Below, in pieces: positions 20,887 to 31,362 of a stretch of 64,000 nt of DNA; position 1 is the stretch's first letter; every line of letters begins with the position of its first letter. The notes beneath the pieces were generated by a model, which searched no databases, was not told the origin of the DNA, and saw only the letters and a list, made by a program, of their open reading frames with translations. This stretch comes from Ignavibacteria bacterium (GTDB lineage Bacteria; Bacteroidota; Ignavibacteria; Kapaibacteriales; Kapaibacteriaceae). The translations under genes and the position numbers were made by a program. Location: assembly GCA_947495975.1 (NCBI GenBank), contig CANMBE010000002.1, positions 1 through 64,000 on the forward strand. Reading direction: 5' to 3'.

Positions 20887-23800
20887 ATGATCCACTGCGC
20901 TATAAGAACTGTTGTTGCTTTCCTACTCTTTTCTGCGTTGCCACTGGCGTTGCTAAGCCAAGAGGTTGTACTGAGCGAATATTATAATATTCAAGATGTA
21001 ACACTTGAGTGGACAGAGATTGTAGTTGTAAAGGATGATCTCAATGCAGTTGGTTGGATGATAACTGATGCCAATACTGGTCAAGTTGTTCGCCAAGGTG
21101 GGCCGCGGTTCAATGACATCCCATTGTGGCGGCACCTTCGTGCTGGGACAATCATTGTACTGTGGCACCGCTCGTTACCATTAACTGTTACGCTTGATAC
21201 GAGCGTCGCCGATGGATATCTGGAAATGTCTGCAAGAGATGTTCGATTCTTCTCTACAAACTATTTCGCGTCCCCTTCAGACTTATCGGACATGAACATT
21301 GCCGATGGTGGAGACGTGATAGAAATATTACGGGCAGACTCTTCACACGTGCATGCACTCGGGCATATGAAGCCAGCAGGTCCTGCATACGTAGCAATCG
21401 GCTCACCGAAGGTCAATTTTGATTCGGGCAATGTTGGAGCTGGACGATCAAACCGAGTTACGGGAAGAACTCTTGCCGCCTACGCAGCAGACATCACAAA
21501 GGACTCGGCTGTTGGTGGATTTAATGATTCTCGCGGACTACCAAATAGATTTGATTTAGCACGGACAAATGCAGGTGTCATAAACATTAATCATTGGTTC
21601 TGGAGAGATACTCGCCAGCCACAATGGTCAGTGTCTCCAATAATTACCGTTGTTTCGAGGACGGCACAAAAGCATCTGATTGAATGGACGCCTCTTGTTG
21701 ACACATATCCGCAAGATTCAACAACGGGTTATGTGATCTTGCGAGACACATTGAACTTTGCCTCCTTTCCTGCTAATGGAATTCGTGACGGACAGATGAT
21801 CACTAAGGGGGCTCGCATTGGCACTGCACTTGTGCTTGATGTACGACCTAGTGCACTGGGCAATCGCTTCTCTGATTCTGTAAATCTTCTTTGTGGAGGT
21901 TCCTATACCTATCGCGTCTACGGCTATCGTTATAAGCAAGATGATCTGCTGGCAACAACAGATGATACTACTGCTCGCGGTCGTCAATATACTGAGACAC
22001 GTTTTGCACAATCAGCCCTTATCACAAAGCCTAATCCTGCTACGCCCCTTATCCAAGCATCGAGATTAGAGTTTTGTTTTGGCGATACCGTTACACTAAC
22101 GACGAGCGTGGTTGCGGATCGGTATGATTGGACGCTTAATGGTGGACCACTTGCCGTTGGCGGAACCACACGTGTGGTTGTTCGAGAGCCCGGCACATAT
22201 CGCTTGTTGATCACAGCTGATGGTGGGTGTACTGCACTGTCCGATGCAATAACAATTACGACTCTTTCTGCGATCGATGTAGATATTTCTCCGCGTGGTT
22301 TGCAAACCATCTGTTCTACAGATAGCGTTGTGTTCTCCACAAAAACAACAGCTCCTACATATGAGTGGCTACGCGATGGGAATCTCATTCCTGGTGCCAC
22401 GAACAGAACATATACAGCACGCATCCCCGGAGACTATCAAGTGCGCATTGCCAGCTCACAAGGATGCCCAGGAATATCGTCAATAATAAAAGTCCGCACG
22501 CCAGTTGTGCGTTTTCGGTTCTCTCCTACTTCGTTAGACTTTGGAGTATTGGGTCAATGTAAAGCCGACACAACAATGAGCATCGAATTGCTCAATGAGG
22601 GTGCAGTACCTATAACATTAACATCATCGAACTTTCCTCCAGGATTTGCGCTTGTTTTTCCTGCCCCAGGATTTATTGTAGCCGTTGGTGAACGGCAAGC
22701 ATTGCGAATACTGTATACACCTGCTACTGCTGGTGTAACTTCAGGTACTGCAACGTTCACAGCTTTGCCTTGTAATCAAACATCTACGTTTACTGTTCGT
22801 GGAGAACGCACGCAGATATCTGCTGCTCTTGATCGTGCTCAAGTGAACTATGGCATTTTTAGTGCATGTCCCACGTCAGATATTCGAACAGATTCAACTT
22901 TTAGAGTGACGAATGCTGGTACATCAGCAATTACCGTTAGAGTTCCTCGCGTTGATCCGCCATTCTATCTTCTCACGTCTTTCCCATCAAATGGACTTAT
23001 TGTTTTACCAGGCGAGGCGCTCCCTGTGAAGATTCAATATCGTCCGCTCGGAGCTGACCTCAATAGAGGTGTCATTCAGCAGATCGCATTTCCATTTACG
23101 TCAACCTCGTGTAATGATACGCTGCGCGCTCAATTGCAAGCAGCATCGTACGCTCCCCGCTTTACTATTGAGCCTACAACCATTGATGTAGGTATTGTAC
23201 TTTCATGTGCACGAACACTTGATACAGTTGTTTCTGTTACGAATACGTCAGCCGTTCCTCTGACCATTACCAACATTATAGGTAGCGGAATCTCGATGAT
23301 CGGTGCTGTCGTTGTTGTGGCGCCACAATCAAGCAAGCCTGTTGCAGTGCAAATCACGCCTGCATCCGTAGGTGGAACTTTTACTCTTAGCGGACAAGTC
23401 CAGGGTCAACCATGCGGCCTTTCTTCTTTATTCACCGTTGAAGGTCAGGTTATTGCTCCAACCTATCAACTCGAAAAGAGCATAGTAAACTTTGGACAAT
23501 CCGTGCTCTGTGGAAACGTTCAGCGTATGACCGTTCCAGTGTATGTAGTTGCTAAGGGGCTTTCTGGTTTACGTTCGCGTGTGGAAGACTTCACAATCTC
23601 TGCTCCTTTCACAACTGACCTTGTTCTGAGAACTACACTTACTGACACATTACGATTCAACGTTTCATTTAATCCAGCGACTGTTGGGTTATACAATGGA
23701 TTTCTCAACATATCACTTGGGCCATGTTTAGATGCTGTAACTCTCAATCTATCTGCTGAGGTGCTTAGCGCGGGTAGAAAAACATTTATAACAGGCAACG

Positions 23801-24786
23801 ATTTCGGTACTCTTGCGCCAACACAGACAAGTAGTCAGACAGTTCTCATCTACAATACTGGTGGTAGTACAATAGATATTGCTGCCCTTGAGGGAGTTAC
23901 TCTACCGTTTAGAATTGTGTCATCAACACCATTACTTCCAACACAATTAGCACCTCTCGACTCTGTGATAGTCATCGTTGCGTATGATTTTGCAGATTAC
24001 AATAGACGAGACACCATCAACATTGTGTCTCGATCTACAGGTGCTTGTGCTGACACAACACAATTTCAGGCCTATGCTTCTACTGTATCACAAGGAACAA
24101 TTACAGGCATTGTGGTGACTGCTCCAGCAAACGTTGTTGGAATCGCTGGCACAGACGTGGCTATTCCGCTGTCACTGGAGTCTTTACAACCCCTTGACAG
24201 TGCAAACATTACACAGGTCACCATTGATGTATCGTACAACCCAACGCTCCTAAAGGCATTTGTAATTTTGCAAGGGGCGGGCGGAGCAAAAGGAACGATT
24301 TCAGAATCGCAACCAGGTAGGGCCCGCATTCTCATCACGAGCAACACGCCGATAGTTGCCTCTCAGCCACTTGTAGTTGTTCAAGCGCGCACGTATGTGT
24401 CAAATGTCTCTTCAACGCCATTTGCAATTGACTCTGTAAAGATTCCTGGGGCATCTGCCACGGGCCGCAACGGGTCAGTTACCGTTGTAGAGAAATGCAT
24501 CATCTCTGCAGAGTTAAACGCATTGGGTCAAGCTGTTGCTCTTCATGTAGAACGCGTTGGTTCATCAGGTGTTGAGGTTGAGGTAACTACGCTAACCGAT
24601 GAAACTACAACGCTTTCAGTCTATGATCTTAACGGACAGTGCGTGTTGACACCTATTGCCGCAACTCTTCCTGTTGGTGCATACCAGGTTACATTTGATG
24701 TATCTACCCTGTCATCGGGCGCCTACATAATTGTTCTACGAAATGGTCACCAAGTACAGTCAGAGGTCGTGTATCTTTACAGGTAA
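20887..24786 (+). CDS. large secreted protein: lamin-tail-like N-terminus, ASH (choice-of-anchor D-like) repeats, cohesin-like region, T9SS-type C-terminus
   Basis: 1299 aa; SLDFGVLGQC..., VNYGIFSAC..., IDVGIVLSC..., VNFGQSVLC... repeats; C-terminus LSVYDLNGQCVL...LSSGAYIIVLRNG. Confidence 0.82.
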   Translation: MIHCAIRTVVAFLLFSALPLALLSQEVVLSEYYNIQDVTLEWTEIVVVKDDLNAVGWMITDANTGQVVRQGGPRFNDIPLWRHLRAGTIIVLWHRSLPLTVTLDTSVADGYLEMSARDVRFFSTNYFASPSDLSDMNIADGGDVIEILRADSSHVHALGHMKPAGPAYVAIGSPKVNFDSGNVGAGRSNRVTGRTLAAYAADITKDSAVGGFNDSRGLPNRFDLARTNAGVININHWFWRDTRQPQWSVSPIITVVSRTAQKHLIEWTPLVDTYPQDSTTGYVILRDTLNFASFPANGIRDGQMITKGARIGTALVLDVRPSALGNRFSDSVNLLCGGSYTYRVYGYRYKQDDLLATTDDTTARGRQYTETRFAQSALITKPNPATPLIQASRLEFCFGDTVTLTTSVVADRYDWTLNGGPLAVGGTTRVVVREPGTYRLLITADGGCTALSDAITITTLSAIDVDISPRGLQTICSTDSVVFSTKTTAPTYEWLRDGNLIPGATNRTYTARIPGDYQVRIASSQGCPGISSIIKVRTPVVRFRFSPTSLDFGVLGQCKADTTMSIELLNEGAVPITLTSSNFPPGFALVFPAPGFIVAVGERQALRILYTPATAGVTSGTATFTALPCNQTSTFTVRGERTQISAALDRAQVNYGIFSACPTSDIRTDSTFRVTNAGTSAITVRVPRVDPPFYLLTSFPSNGLIVLPGEALPVKIQYRPLGADLNRGVIQQIAFPFTSTSCNDTLRAQLQAASYAPRFTIEPTTIDVGIVLSCARTLDTVVSVTNTSAVPLTITNIIGSGISMIGAVVVVAPQSSKPVAVQITPASVGGTFTLSGQVQGQPCGLSSLFTVEGQVIAPTYQLEKSIVNFGQSVLCGNVQRMTVPVYVVAKGLSGLRSRVEDFTISAPFTTDLVLRTTLTDTLRFNVSFNPATVGLYNGFLNISLGPCLDAVTLNLSAEVLSAGRKTFITGNDFGTLAPTQTSSQTVLIYNTGGSTIDIAALEGVTLPFRIVSSTPLLPTQLAPLDSVIVIVAYDFADYNRRDTINIVSRSTGACADTTQFQAYASTVSQGTITGIVVTAPANVVGIAGTDVAIPLSLESLQPLDSANITQVTIDVSYNPTLLKAFVILQGAGGAKGTISESQPGRARILITSNTPIVASQPLVVVQARTYVSNVSSTPFAIDSVKIPGASATGRNGSVTVVEKCIISAELNALGQAVALHVERVGSSGVEVEVTTLTDETTTLSVYDLNGQCVLTPIAATLPVGAYQVTFDVSTLSSGAYIIVLRNGHQVQSEVVYLYR

Positions 24787-24816
24787 TTGTAAACGAGACC
24801 TTTTTTGGAGAAAACA

Positions 24817-25800
24817 TTGAACGTACTTGTAACCGGAGCAACCGGTTTTGTTGGTAGTCATGTTGTTGACGTCCTGCTTGAGCGTGGCCATACTGTTTCA
24901 TACATCGCTCGTTCAACAAGCAATCTGCGTTGGCTGGCAGACAAACCTGCTACGCGCGTGGATGGGTCGTTGTTTGATAAAGAGTCGCTCCGTGCTGCTG
25001 TTGAACGAGCAGACATCATCATCCACGTTGCTGGATTGACAGCCGCAAAAAACGAAGCGGAGTTCCGCCGTGGCAATACAGAGGCTACACAAAATCTGAT
25101 TGATGCAGCACGTGCGTATCGTCCGGGACTTGTGAGATTCGTGCATATTAGTTCACTGGCAGTGAGTGGCCCATCTCCCAATCTTGCGAATCCGGTAACA
25201 GAAGATTCGCCCTACAACCCAATCACGTCATACGGTCGCACGAAACAATTGGCTGAACTGGCGGTGTTGGAAGCCACAGAGATCCCTTTCACAATCATTC
25301 GTCCACCAGCAGTGTATGGACCACGCGACTCTGCCATCTATACTTTCTTTCAAACAGTCAACAAGGGTCTTGCCACGTTTATTGGCTTCGACCAGAAGCG
25401 GCTCAGCTTAGTACATGTGCGCGATCTAGCGCGTGGCATCGTTGATGCAGCATTTTCACCGAAAACTATTGGTGAGACATATTTCATTTCTTCAGACGAA
25501 TTCTACACGTGGCGCGAGATAGCCGAGCTTACTGGTACTATTCTTGAGCGCCAACGACTTCTTCGCATTCGACTGCCCCATACACTTGTGTTGGGCATTG
25601 CGGGTATTGCTGGCTTCGTAGGTCGGATATCGGGAAAACCATCAGTACTGGACTATGAAAAAGGTGTTGATATCATTCAGTCGTTTTGGACCTGTAGTAC
25701 AGAAAAAGCCAGAGCAGATTTTGGCTATCGCCAAGAAATATCTCTAGAAGAAGGGCTTCGCGATACAATTCGTTGGTACAAAGAGCAGAAGTGGCTATGA
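24817..25800 (+). CDS. NAD-dependent epimerase/dehydratase family protein
   Basis: VLVTGATGFVGSHVVDVLLERGH Rossmann motif, YGRTKQLAE; probable TTG start at 24817 after GGAG. Confidence 0.9.
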   Translation: MNVLVTGATGFVGSHVVDVLLERGHTVSYIARSTSNLRWLADKPATRVDGSLFDKESLRAAVERADIIIHVAGLTAAKNEAEFRRGNTEATQNLIDAARAYRPGLVRFVHISSLAVSGPSPNLANPVTEDSPYNPITSYGRTKQLAELAVLEATEIPFTIIRPPAVYGPRDSAIYTFFQTVNKGLATFIGFDQKRLSLVHVRDLARGIVDAAFSPKTIGETYFISSDEFYTWREIAELTGTILERQRLLRIRLPHTLVLGIAGIAGFVGRISGKPSVLDYEKGVDIIQSFWTCSTEKARADFGYRQEISLEEGLRDTIRWYKEQKWL

Positions 25801-28295
25801 ATCGGAGATGGATACAGGGGATTGTTGGTCTAGCAGTTACGTTCGCAGTGCTCATTGTATGTTTTGCATTTTTTGCCGTTCGGCTTGCAACACGGAGTCA
25901 CCCTGTACCCTATTCAGAATCTCGTGTTTCGGTTTCTGACACCGTGCGGGTCTTTCGTAACAACTTTGGAATACCACACATTGTTGGAAGTTCGCTTGAC
26001 GACGTGATGTTTGCGCAAGGATATGCACACGCACAAGATCGACTCTGGCAAATGGATGTTTGGAGACGCACTGGTCGTGGTGAACTAGCTGCAGTGTTGG
26101 GACCATCGGTTATTCAAGTGGATGCCTTCATGCGCGCAATTGATATCAAGGGCATCGTTGAGCGCAACGCAAAGACAATAGATCCTACATCAAGACGAGT
26201 CCTTCAAGCGTATAGTAATGGTGTGAATGCCTACCTGCGCGACAATGATGGCAAACTCCCTTTTGAATTTGATGCTTTGGAGTACGTCCCAAATGCATGG
26301 ACAGTAGAGGATTGTCTTGTAGTAGGCCGAGCATTGGCTTTTGAAATGAGTCTTGCTATGTGGACGGACATTGCATACGCACAGATTGCTTTCCAGCGTG
26401 GACAAAATGCATACAGCTCGTATGTACCGCAAGGACCCAATGCACCTTATGTCTTGGATACAACTCAGACGACACAGCGCGATACAACCTCGTCAGTCAG
26501 CAGCTCTGAGGTATTGTCGCGGCAAAACCGCATGTTCGCAGGGGAACATCTTTTGGGTATGCAACAGCTCCTTTCAGACGTGCGAACGACGCTTGGTATG
26601 CATGGTTCTGGTTATGGGAGTAACTGTTGGGCTGTAAAGACAAAGAGTGGTTCCACCATAGTTGCAAACGACCCGCACCTCTCTGTTTCAATGCCTCCAA
26701 AATGGTATCAGATTCATCTCACTGCACCTGGGTACAATGTTACTGGGATGAGTATTCCAGGAATGCCACTCGTCTTCTCTGGACGCAACAATGATTTAGC
26801 ATGGGGCTTTTCTAACGCCATGGTTGATGATGTGGACTACGTTGCAGAACGTATTGACCCAAAGAATCCAAATTATTATCTTGATTCTGATGGAAGTCGG
26901 TTAAAATTCAAATACCGACGAGATACAATTCACATTAAGGATAGACCAGACTCGGTTATTGAATTGCGGTTTACGAGCAGATCCTGTGTGATATCAGATG
27001 TTCACCTTTTGCGAGACCCATCGTTGCTCTTTGGCATGCAACGCCAGATGTCGGCCAGGGTCCTTAATACATCGTGTTTAACAATGCGCTGGACAGCTCG
27101 GTATCGAAGTGACGAGATACTGGCGATGTATAAAATCAACACAAGCAAGACATTTGATGAAGTTGTAAGTGCAACACAGACGTGGATTGCGCCTGCACTG
27201 GTCATCAACGTTGGAACTGCCAAGGGCTCGGTAGGAATCGTTGTGGCTGGAGTAGTCCCCCGAAGAGGAAATTCTGATCCGCATTTACCAATTCCATCGT
27301 GGGATCTTGCTGCTGATTGGAATGGAGTTGTTTCACTTCGAAGTTTGGGTGTTCTCGTAAATCCAGCACGAGGATTTGTTGCTTCTGCCAATAATCGCAT
27401 TTCGCCTCGATCTGATGTATTTATTGGAACACTCTTTGAACCTGCTTCACGCGGACAACGCATACAGGAATTGTTGAAAGTGTATCGTAATCCAAGTGTG
27501 CGAGACGTACAAGTGATGCAACAAGATGTAGTGTCTCCCTACGCGCGTGCATTTCTGAAGCGCATTGTTCCTGTGCTCAAGCGTGGTGCTAATAGATATG
27601 GTGAATTCGAAAAGCACGCGCTTGCAACCCTTACTCAGTGGGACGCTACGCAGTCTTCGCTTGATATAGGTGCGAGCATCTATGCAGCTCTTTTGCAGCG
27701 TATGATGTGGAACACTTTTGAAGATGAGCTTGGACAGCAATTGTATTATGACTGGTCCTTTGTAAGCAACATTCCTTTGAGGCGAATAGATGAATTGATT
27801 GACATCCCAACACATGAGCTCTGGGATGACACGCGCACACCTCAGCGCGAAGACATGTCTTGGATTGCAATTCGATCATTCATCGAAGCCATTAGAGAAT
27901 TACGAATGCATTTTGCAAGTGATAGAGATACTGCGTGGCGATATGGAACCCTTCATACGATCACATTCCCTCACCTCTTTGGTTCGAATGAATTGATGCG
28001 CCCCGTGATGAACCTCGGACCATTCGATATACCAGGTAGTCAAACCACACTAAACAATACGGAGTGGAGCATCGCGCAGCCATACGCCACGAGAGTTGCA
28101 TCGAGCATGAGAATAATCTCTGATATGGATGACTCCGTGCAATACAGTGTGGTTCCTGGTGGTTGCTCCGGTGAGCCCCTTAGTGAACACTATGCGGATC
28201 AACTTCAATTATGGCTCAAAGGGGGCTATGTGCGAACTCCCGTAAAGGCAAAACCCGACGTTTCATTTCGTCTCTATCATGTCTTTGTGCCGTAA
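25797..28295 (+). CDS. penicillin acylase family (S45) Ntn hydrolase
   Basis: GSGYGSNCWAVKTKSGSTIVANDPHL (nucleophile Ser of beta chain), FAQGYAHAQDRLWQMDVWRRTGRGEL. Confidence 0.92.
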   Translation: MNRRWIQGIVGLAVTFAVLIVCFAFFAVRLATRSHPVPYSESRVSVSDTVRVFRNNFGIPHIVGSSLDDVMFAQGYAHAQDRLWQMDVWRRTGRGELAAVLGPSVIQVDAFMRAIDIKGIVERNAKTIDPTSRRVLQAYSNGVNAYLRDNDGKLPFEFDALEYVPNAWTVEDCLVVGRALAFEMSLAMWTDIAYAQIAFQRGQNAYSSYVPQGPNAPYVLDTTQTTQRDTTSSVSSSEVLSRQNRMFAGEHLLGMQQLLSDVRTTLGMHGSGYGSNCWAVKTKSGSTIVANDPHLSVSMPPKWYQIHLTAPGYNVTGMSIPGMPLVFSGRNNDLAWGFSNAMVDDVDYVAERIDPKNPNYYLDSDGSRLKFKYRRDTIHIKDRPDSVIELRFTSRSCVISDVHLLRDPSLLFGMQRQMSARVLNTSCLTMRWTARYRSDEILAMYKINTSKTFDEVVSATQTWIAPALVINVGTAKGSVGIVVAGVVPRRGNSDPHLPIPSWDLAADWNGVVSLRSLGVLVNPARGFVASANNRISPRSDVFIGTLFEPASRGQRIQELLKVYRNPSVRDVQVMQQDVVSPYARAFLKRIVPVLKRGANRYGEFEKHALATLTQWDATQSSLDIGASIYAALLQRMMWNTFEDELGQQLYYDWSFVSNIPLRRIDELIDIPTHELWDDTRTPQREDMSWIAIRSFIEAIRELRMHFASDRDTAWRYGTLHTITFPHLFGSNELMRPVMNLGPFDIPGSQTTLNNTEWSIAQPYATRVASSMRIISDMDDSVQYSVVPGGCSGEPLSEHYADQLQLWLKGGYVRTPVKAKPDVSFRLYHVFVP

Positions 28296-28355
28296 GACAG
28301 CGTAGTTCCGTAGTATTGCAGGTCTTTTTGTTTAACAAGAGTTTCTGAGAAACCC

Positions 28356-29840
28356 ATGTCCGTTACAAGTATTGTTGGTACGCGCAGATCGGTTAAAGCC
28401 GATGCCGTTGTTGTATTTGTCGCCCAGGGCGAAAAGCATTTTAAGACTTCTGAAAAGTCTCTCACATCAGAGATTCCTCATCTTACACCCGTGTTTGAGT
28501 CCAAGGATTTTACTGGCAAGGCACTTCAAACTGCACTAGCGTATGGTGGTTCCGCAACATCAGCATCTCGGATTATCCTTGTGGGTCTTGGAGACTTTGC
28601 AAGCGTTACACCTGAACGGTTTCGTCGCGCAGCAGCTATGGGTGCCAAACGAGCAGCATCAATTGGGTGTTCACATGTAGCCTTTGAGATTTCTACGATA
28701 AATGAACTTGACGCTGCATCAATAGCTCAAGCAGTTGTAGAAGGATCGATATTGAGTCAGTATCGTTTCGATAAATACAAGACGATTAAAGTAGATGGCA
28801 CTGGTTCAGGAGTCAAGAAGGTTACTCTCTTTGCAGATAAAGCTCACCAAAAGGCAGTCGCAAGTGGAGCAAGCATTGGAGAGTGCATCGTTGATGGGGT
28901 TGTTTTAGCCAGAGACCTTGCCAATGCACCCAACAATGAGATCTACCCAGAGACTCTTGCAAAGAGAGCCGCAGAAGCAGGACGTAAGGCTGGTTTCAAA
29001 ACCACCGTCTTTAACAAAAAGAAAATCGAGGAACTAAAAATGGGTGGGCTCCTTGGCGTTAATGCCGGAAGTGTTCGCCCCCCTGTGTTTATTGTTATGG
29101 AGTATCTCAAGGGACCAAAGAATGAGAAACCCCTTGTCCTTGTTGGCAAAGGAATCACATTCGATACGGGTGGTATTTCTATCAAACCTGCAGGTGGCAT
29201 GAGTGACATGAAGAGCGACATGCATGGAGCTGCTTCTGTCATTGGAACAATGTATACAATTGCCAAACTTGGCCTAAAGCGGAACGTGATTGCGCTTGTT
29301 CCCTCAACAGAGAATATGCCAAGCGGCACGGCCTATGTTCCAGGCGATATCCTCACGTTTATGAATGGTAAGACAGCAGAGATTGACAACACAGATGCAG
29401 AGGGTCGGCTTGTATTGGCCGACGCGCTTTGTTATGCTGATCGATACAAGCCAAGCGCCGTTATTGACCTCGCAACTCTAACTGGCGCCTGTGTAGTGGC
29501 GCTTGGCACCGTAACGACAGGCATGATGGGAACAGACGAAAAAACCAAGAATCGCTTGCGTCTTGCTGCCGATAAAACAAACGAATATGTATGTGAGCTA
29601 CCTTTGTATGAGGAGTATGAAGAGCAGATATCGAGTGACTATGCAGATATCAAGAATTCAGGCGGCCGTAATGCTGGTGCAATAACAGCCGCGCTATTCC
29701 TGAAGCACTTCGTTTCATACCCATGGGTACACCTCGATATCGCAGGTACAGGAATTCAACCAAAGTCGTCGCATTATACTACCAAAGGGGCTTCTGGAGT
29801 AGGCGTTCGCCTGCTCACTGAAATGCTCCGTCATTGGTAA
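28356..29840 (+). CDS. pepA: leucyl aminopeptidase (M17)
   Basis: VGKGITFDTGGISIKPAGGMSDMKSDMHGAA, NTDAEGRLVLADAL. Confidence 0.97.
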   Translation: MSVTSIVGTRRSVKADAVVVFVAQGEKHFKTSEKSLTSEIPHLTPVFESKDFTGKALQTALAYGGSATSASRIILVGLGDFASVTPERFRRAAAMGAKRAASIGCSHVAFEISTINELDAASIAQAVVEGSILSQYRFDKYKTIKVDGTGSGVKKVTLFADKAHQKAVASGASIGECIVDGVVLARDLANAPNNEIYPETLAKRAAEAGRKAGFKTTVFNKKKIEELKMGGLLGVNAGSVRPPVFIVMEYLKGPKNEKPLVLVGKGITFDTGGISIKPAGGMSDMKSDMHGAASVIGTMYTIAKLGLKRNVIALVPSTENMPSGTAYVPGDILTFMNGKTAEIDNTDAEGRLVLADALCYADRYKPSAVIDLATLTGACVVALGTVTTGMMGTDEKTKNRLRLAADKTNEYVCELPLYEEYEEQISSDYADIKNSGGRNAGAITAALFLKHFVSYPWVHLDIAGTGIQPKSSHYTTKGASGVGVRLLTEMLRHW

Positions 29841-29869
29841 ATGCAGGTTCACGGCCTACTTCTTATAAA

Positions 29870-30487
29870 ATGAGCAATATCGAGACCTTACGAAGAGACT
29901 TCGAAACCGAAGCGATTCCGCACATGTCGGCGCTGTATTCGTTTGCCATGCGCCTAACAAGAGATCCAGACGATGCGTCTGATCTTGTGCAGGAAACCTT
30001 CTTAAAAGGATTTCGCTTCTTCGATAAGTTTGAGCGTGGAACTAATTGCAAGGCATGGCTGTTCCGAATATTGAAGAATTCGTTTATCAACAAGTTTCGG
30101 CAGTCTGCAGGTGCGCCTGACCTGGTGAAGTATGGTGATATAGAGGAGTTCTACGAGACAATCCGTGATAGCTCCGTACCTACGTCGGACTTGGAAGTTC
30201 AATTGTTTGACCAAACGCTTGATGATGAAGTCTCGCAGGCAATTAATGAACTTCCTATTGAGTTTCGAACTGTCCTCGTTTTATGTGACATTGAAGATTT
30301 TACCTACGCTGAGATTGCCGAGCATATTGATTGCCCTATTGGAACTGTTAGGTCACGACTGCACCGTGCCCGCAAGATCTTGGCTGGACGCCTTGCGTCC
30401 TATGCCATGGATCGTGGGTTTATAACGGCGCCGGGTGCATCTGGGACAACTACGTCTAACTATCCAATTGAGAGGGATGAAGAATGA
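29870..30487 (+). CDS. ECF-type RNA polymerase sigma factor
   Basis: DASDLVQETFLKGFRFFDKFERGTNCKAWLFRILKNSFIN; region 4 FTYAEIAEHIDCPIGTVRSRLHRARKIL. Confidence 0.95.
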   Translation: MSNIETLRRDFETEAIPHMSALYSFAMRLTRDPDDASDLVQETFLKGFRFFDKFERGTNCKAWLFRILKNSFINKFRQSAGAPDLVKYGDIEEFYETIRDSSVPTSDLEVQLFDQTLDDEVSQAINELPIEFRTVLVLCDIEDFTYAEIAEHIDCPIGTVRSRLHRARKILAGRLASYAMDRGFITAPGASGTTTSNYPIERDEE

Positions 30488-31362
30488 ATAGTAATCGTAA
30501 CGACGAAGAGCGGTTAACCGCCTATTTGGATGGCGAGTTAACAGACCTCATTGAAATTTCTCAGGTAGAAGCCATGATTGCCTCAGATGCTATGATGCAG
30601 CGCGAGGTTCGTATTCTTGGTGCAATGAGGGCGCAACTTCGTAGTCGCCGCGCGGTTCTGCGCACATCGATTCCTGTAGACGTTGAGCGAGCCATCAGAC
30701 TGAAACTAGGAGAGGAAGTCTCTAAAGCGGCCTCGGATATGGCAGGTAACGCCTCTCTCCGTAATCGTCTCGCTGGCTTTCTTGTACGTCCACTCTATAC
30801 CGTTCCAGCGGCTCTCTTTTTGGCAATTGTCATCACTGGCGTAGTGATGGTTGTAAACCGATCTGGTAAGTCAGGAACGAGAATCACAACCGGCGTAACA
30901 ACCGCAGCCGCCTTTGAAATTACTTCTGCGGCATACGCAAATTTTCAGGCGGTGGTTAGGGGCGAATTGAAGCTTGCACGTCAATCGTCTGATACCTCCG
31001 AGCTTCGGAAGTTCTTCCAAGATGAGGGTGTAGCATATGCTGTATTCTTCCCCGAGGTTGCGGCCGAATTGAAAGGTGGAGTTGTTTCTATTCACGGCAA
31101 CAAGAGATATGCACACCTTGTGTATGGGGCTGGCAAACATATGGTGTACCTTATGGAGGTAGATGTGCCATCCATAAACAGCGGCGAGGTTTCACTGTCA
31201 TCAAATGTTGCGCAAGATGTACGAGACAGCAAGTGGCATTGGCAAGAGCGTGATGGAATTGGCACATTGTTTGTTTGGAAAAACAATACTGTAATGTGTT
31301 CCGCCGTCTCAGACCTTGGCACACAAGATTTCTCTGCACTTTTTCGCCTCGAGACCCTGTAA
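30484..31362 (+). CDS. putative transmembrane anti-sigma factor
   Basis: RLTAYLDGELTDLIE N-terminus, central TM AALFLAIVITGVVMVV; 4-bp overlap with sigma gene. Confidence 0.8.
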   Translation: MNSNRNDEERLTAYLDGELTDLIEISQVEAMIASDAMMQREVRILGAMRAQLRSRRAVLRTSIPVDVERAIRLKLGEEVSKAASDMAGNASLRNRLAGFLVRPLYTVPAALFLAIVITGVVMVVNRSGKSGTRITTGVTTAAAFEITSAAYANFQAVVRGELKLARQSSDTSELRKFFQDEGVAYAVFFPEVAAELKGGVVSIHGNKRYAHLVYGAGKHMVYLMEVDVPSINSGEVSLSSNVAQDVRDSKWHWQERDGIGTLFVWKNNTVMCSAVSDLGTQDFSALFRLETL

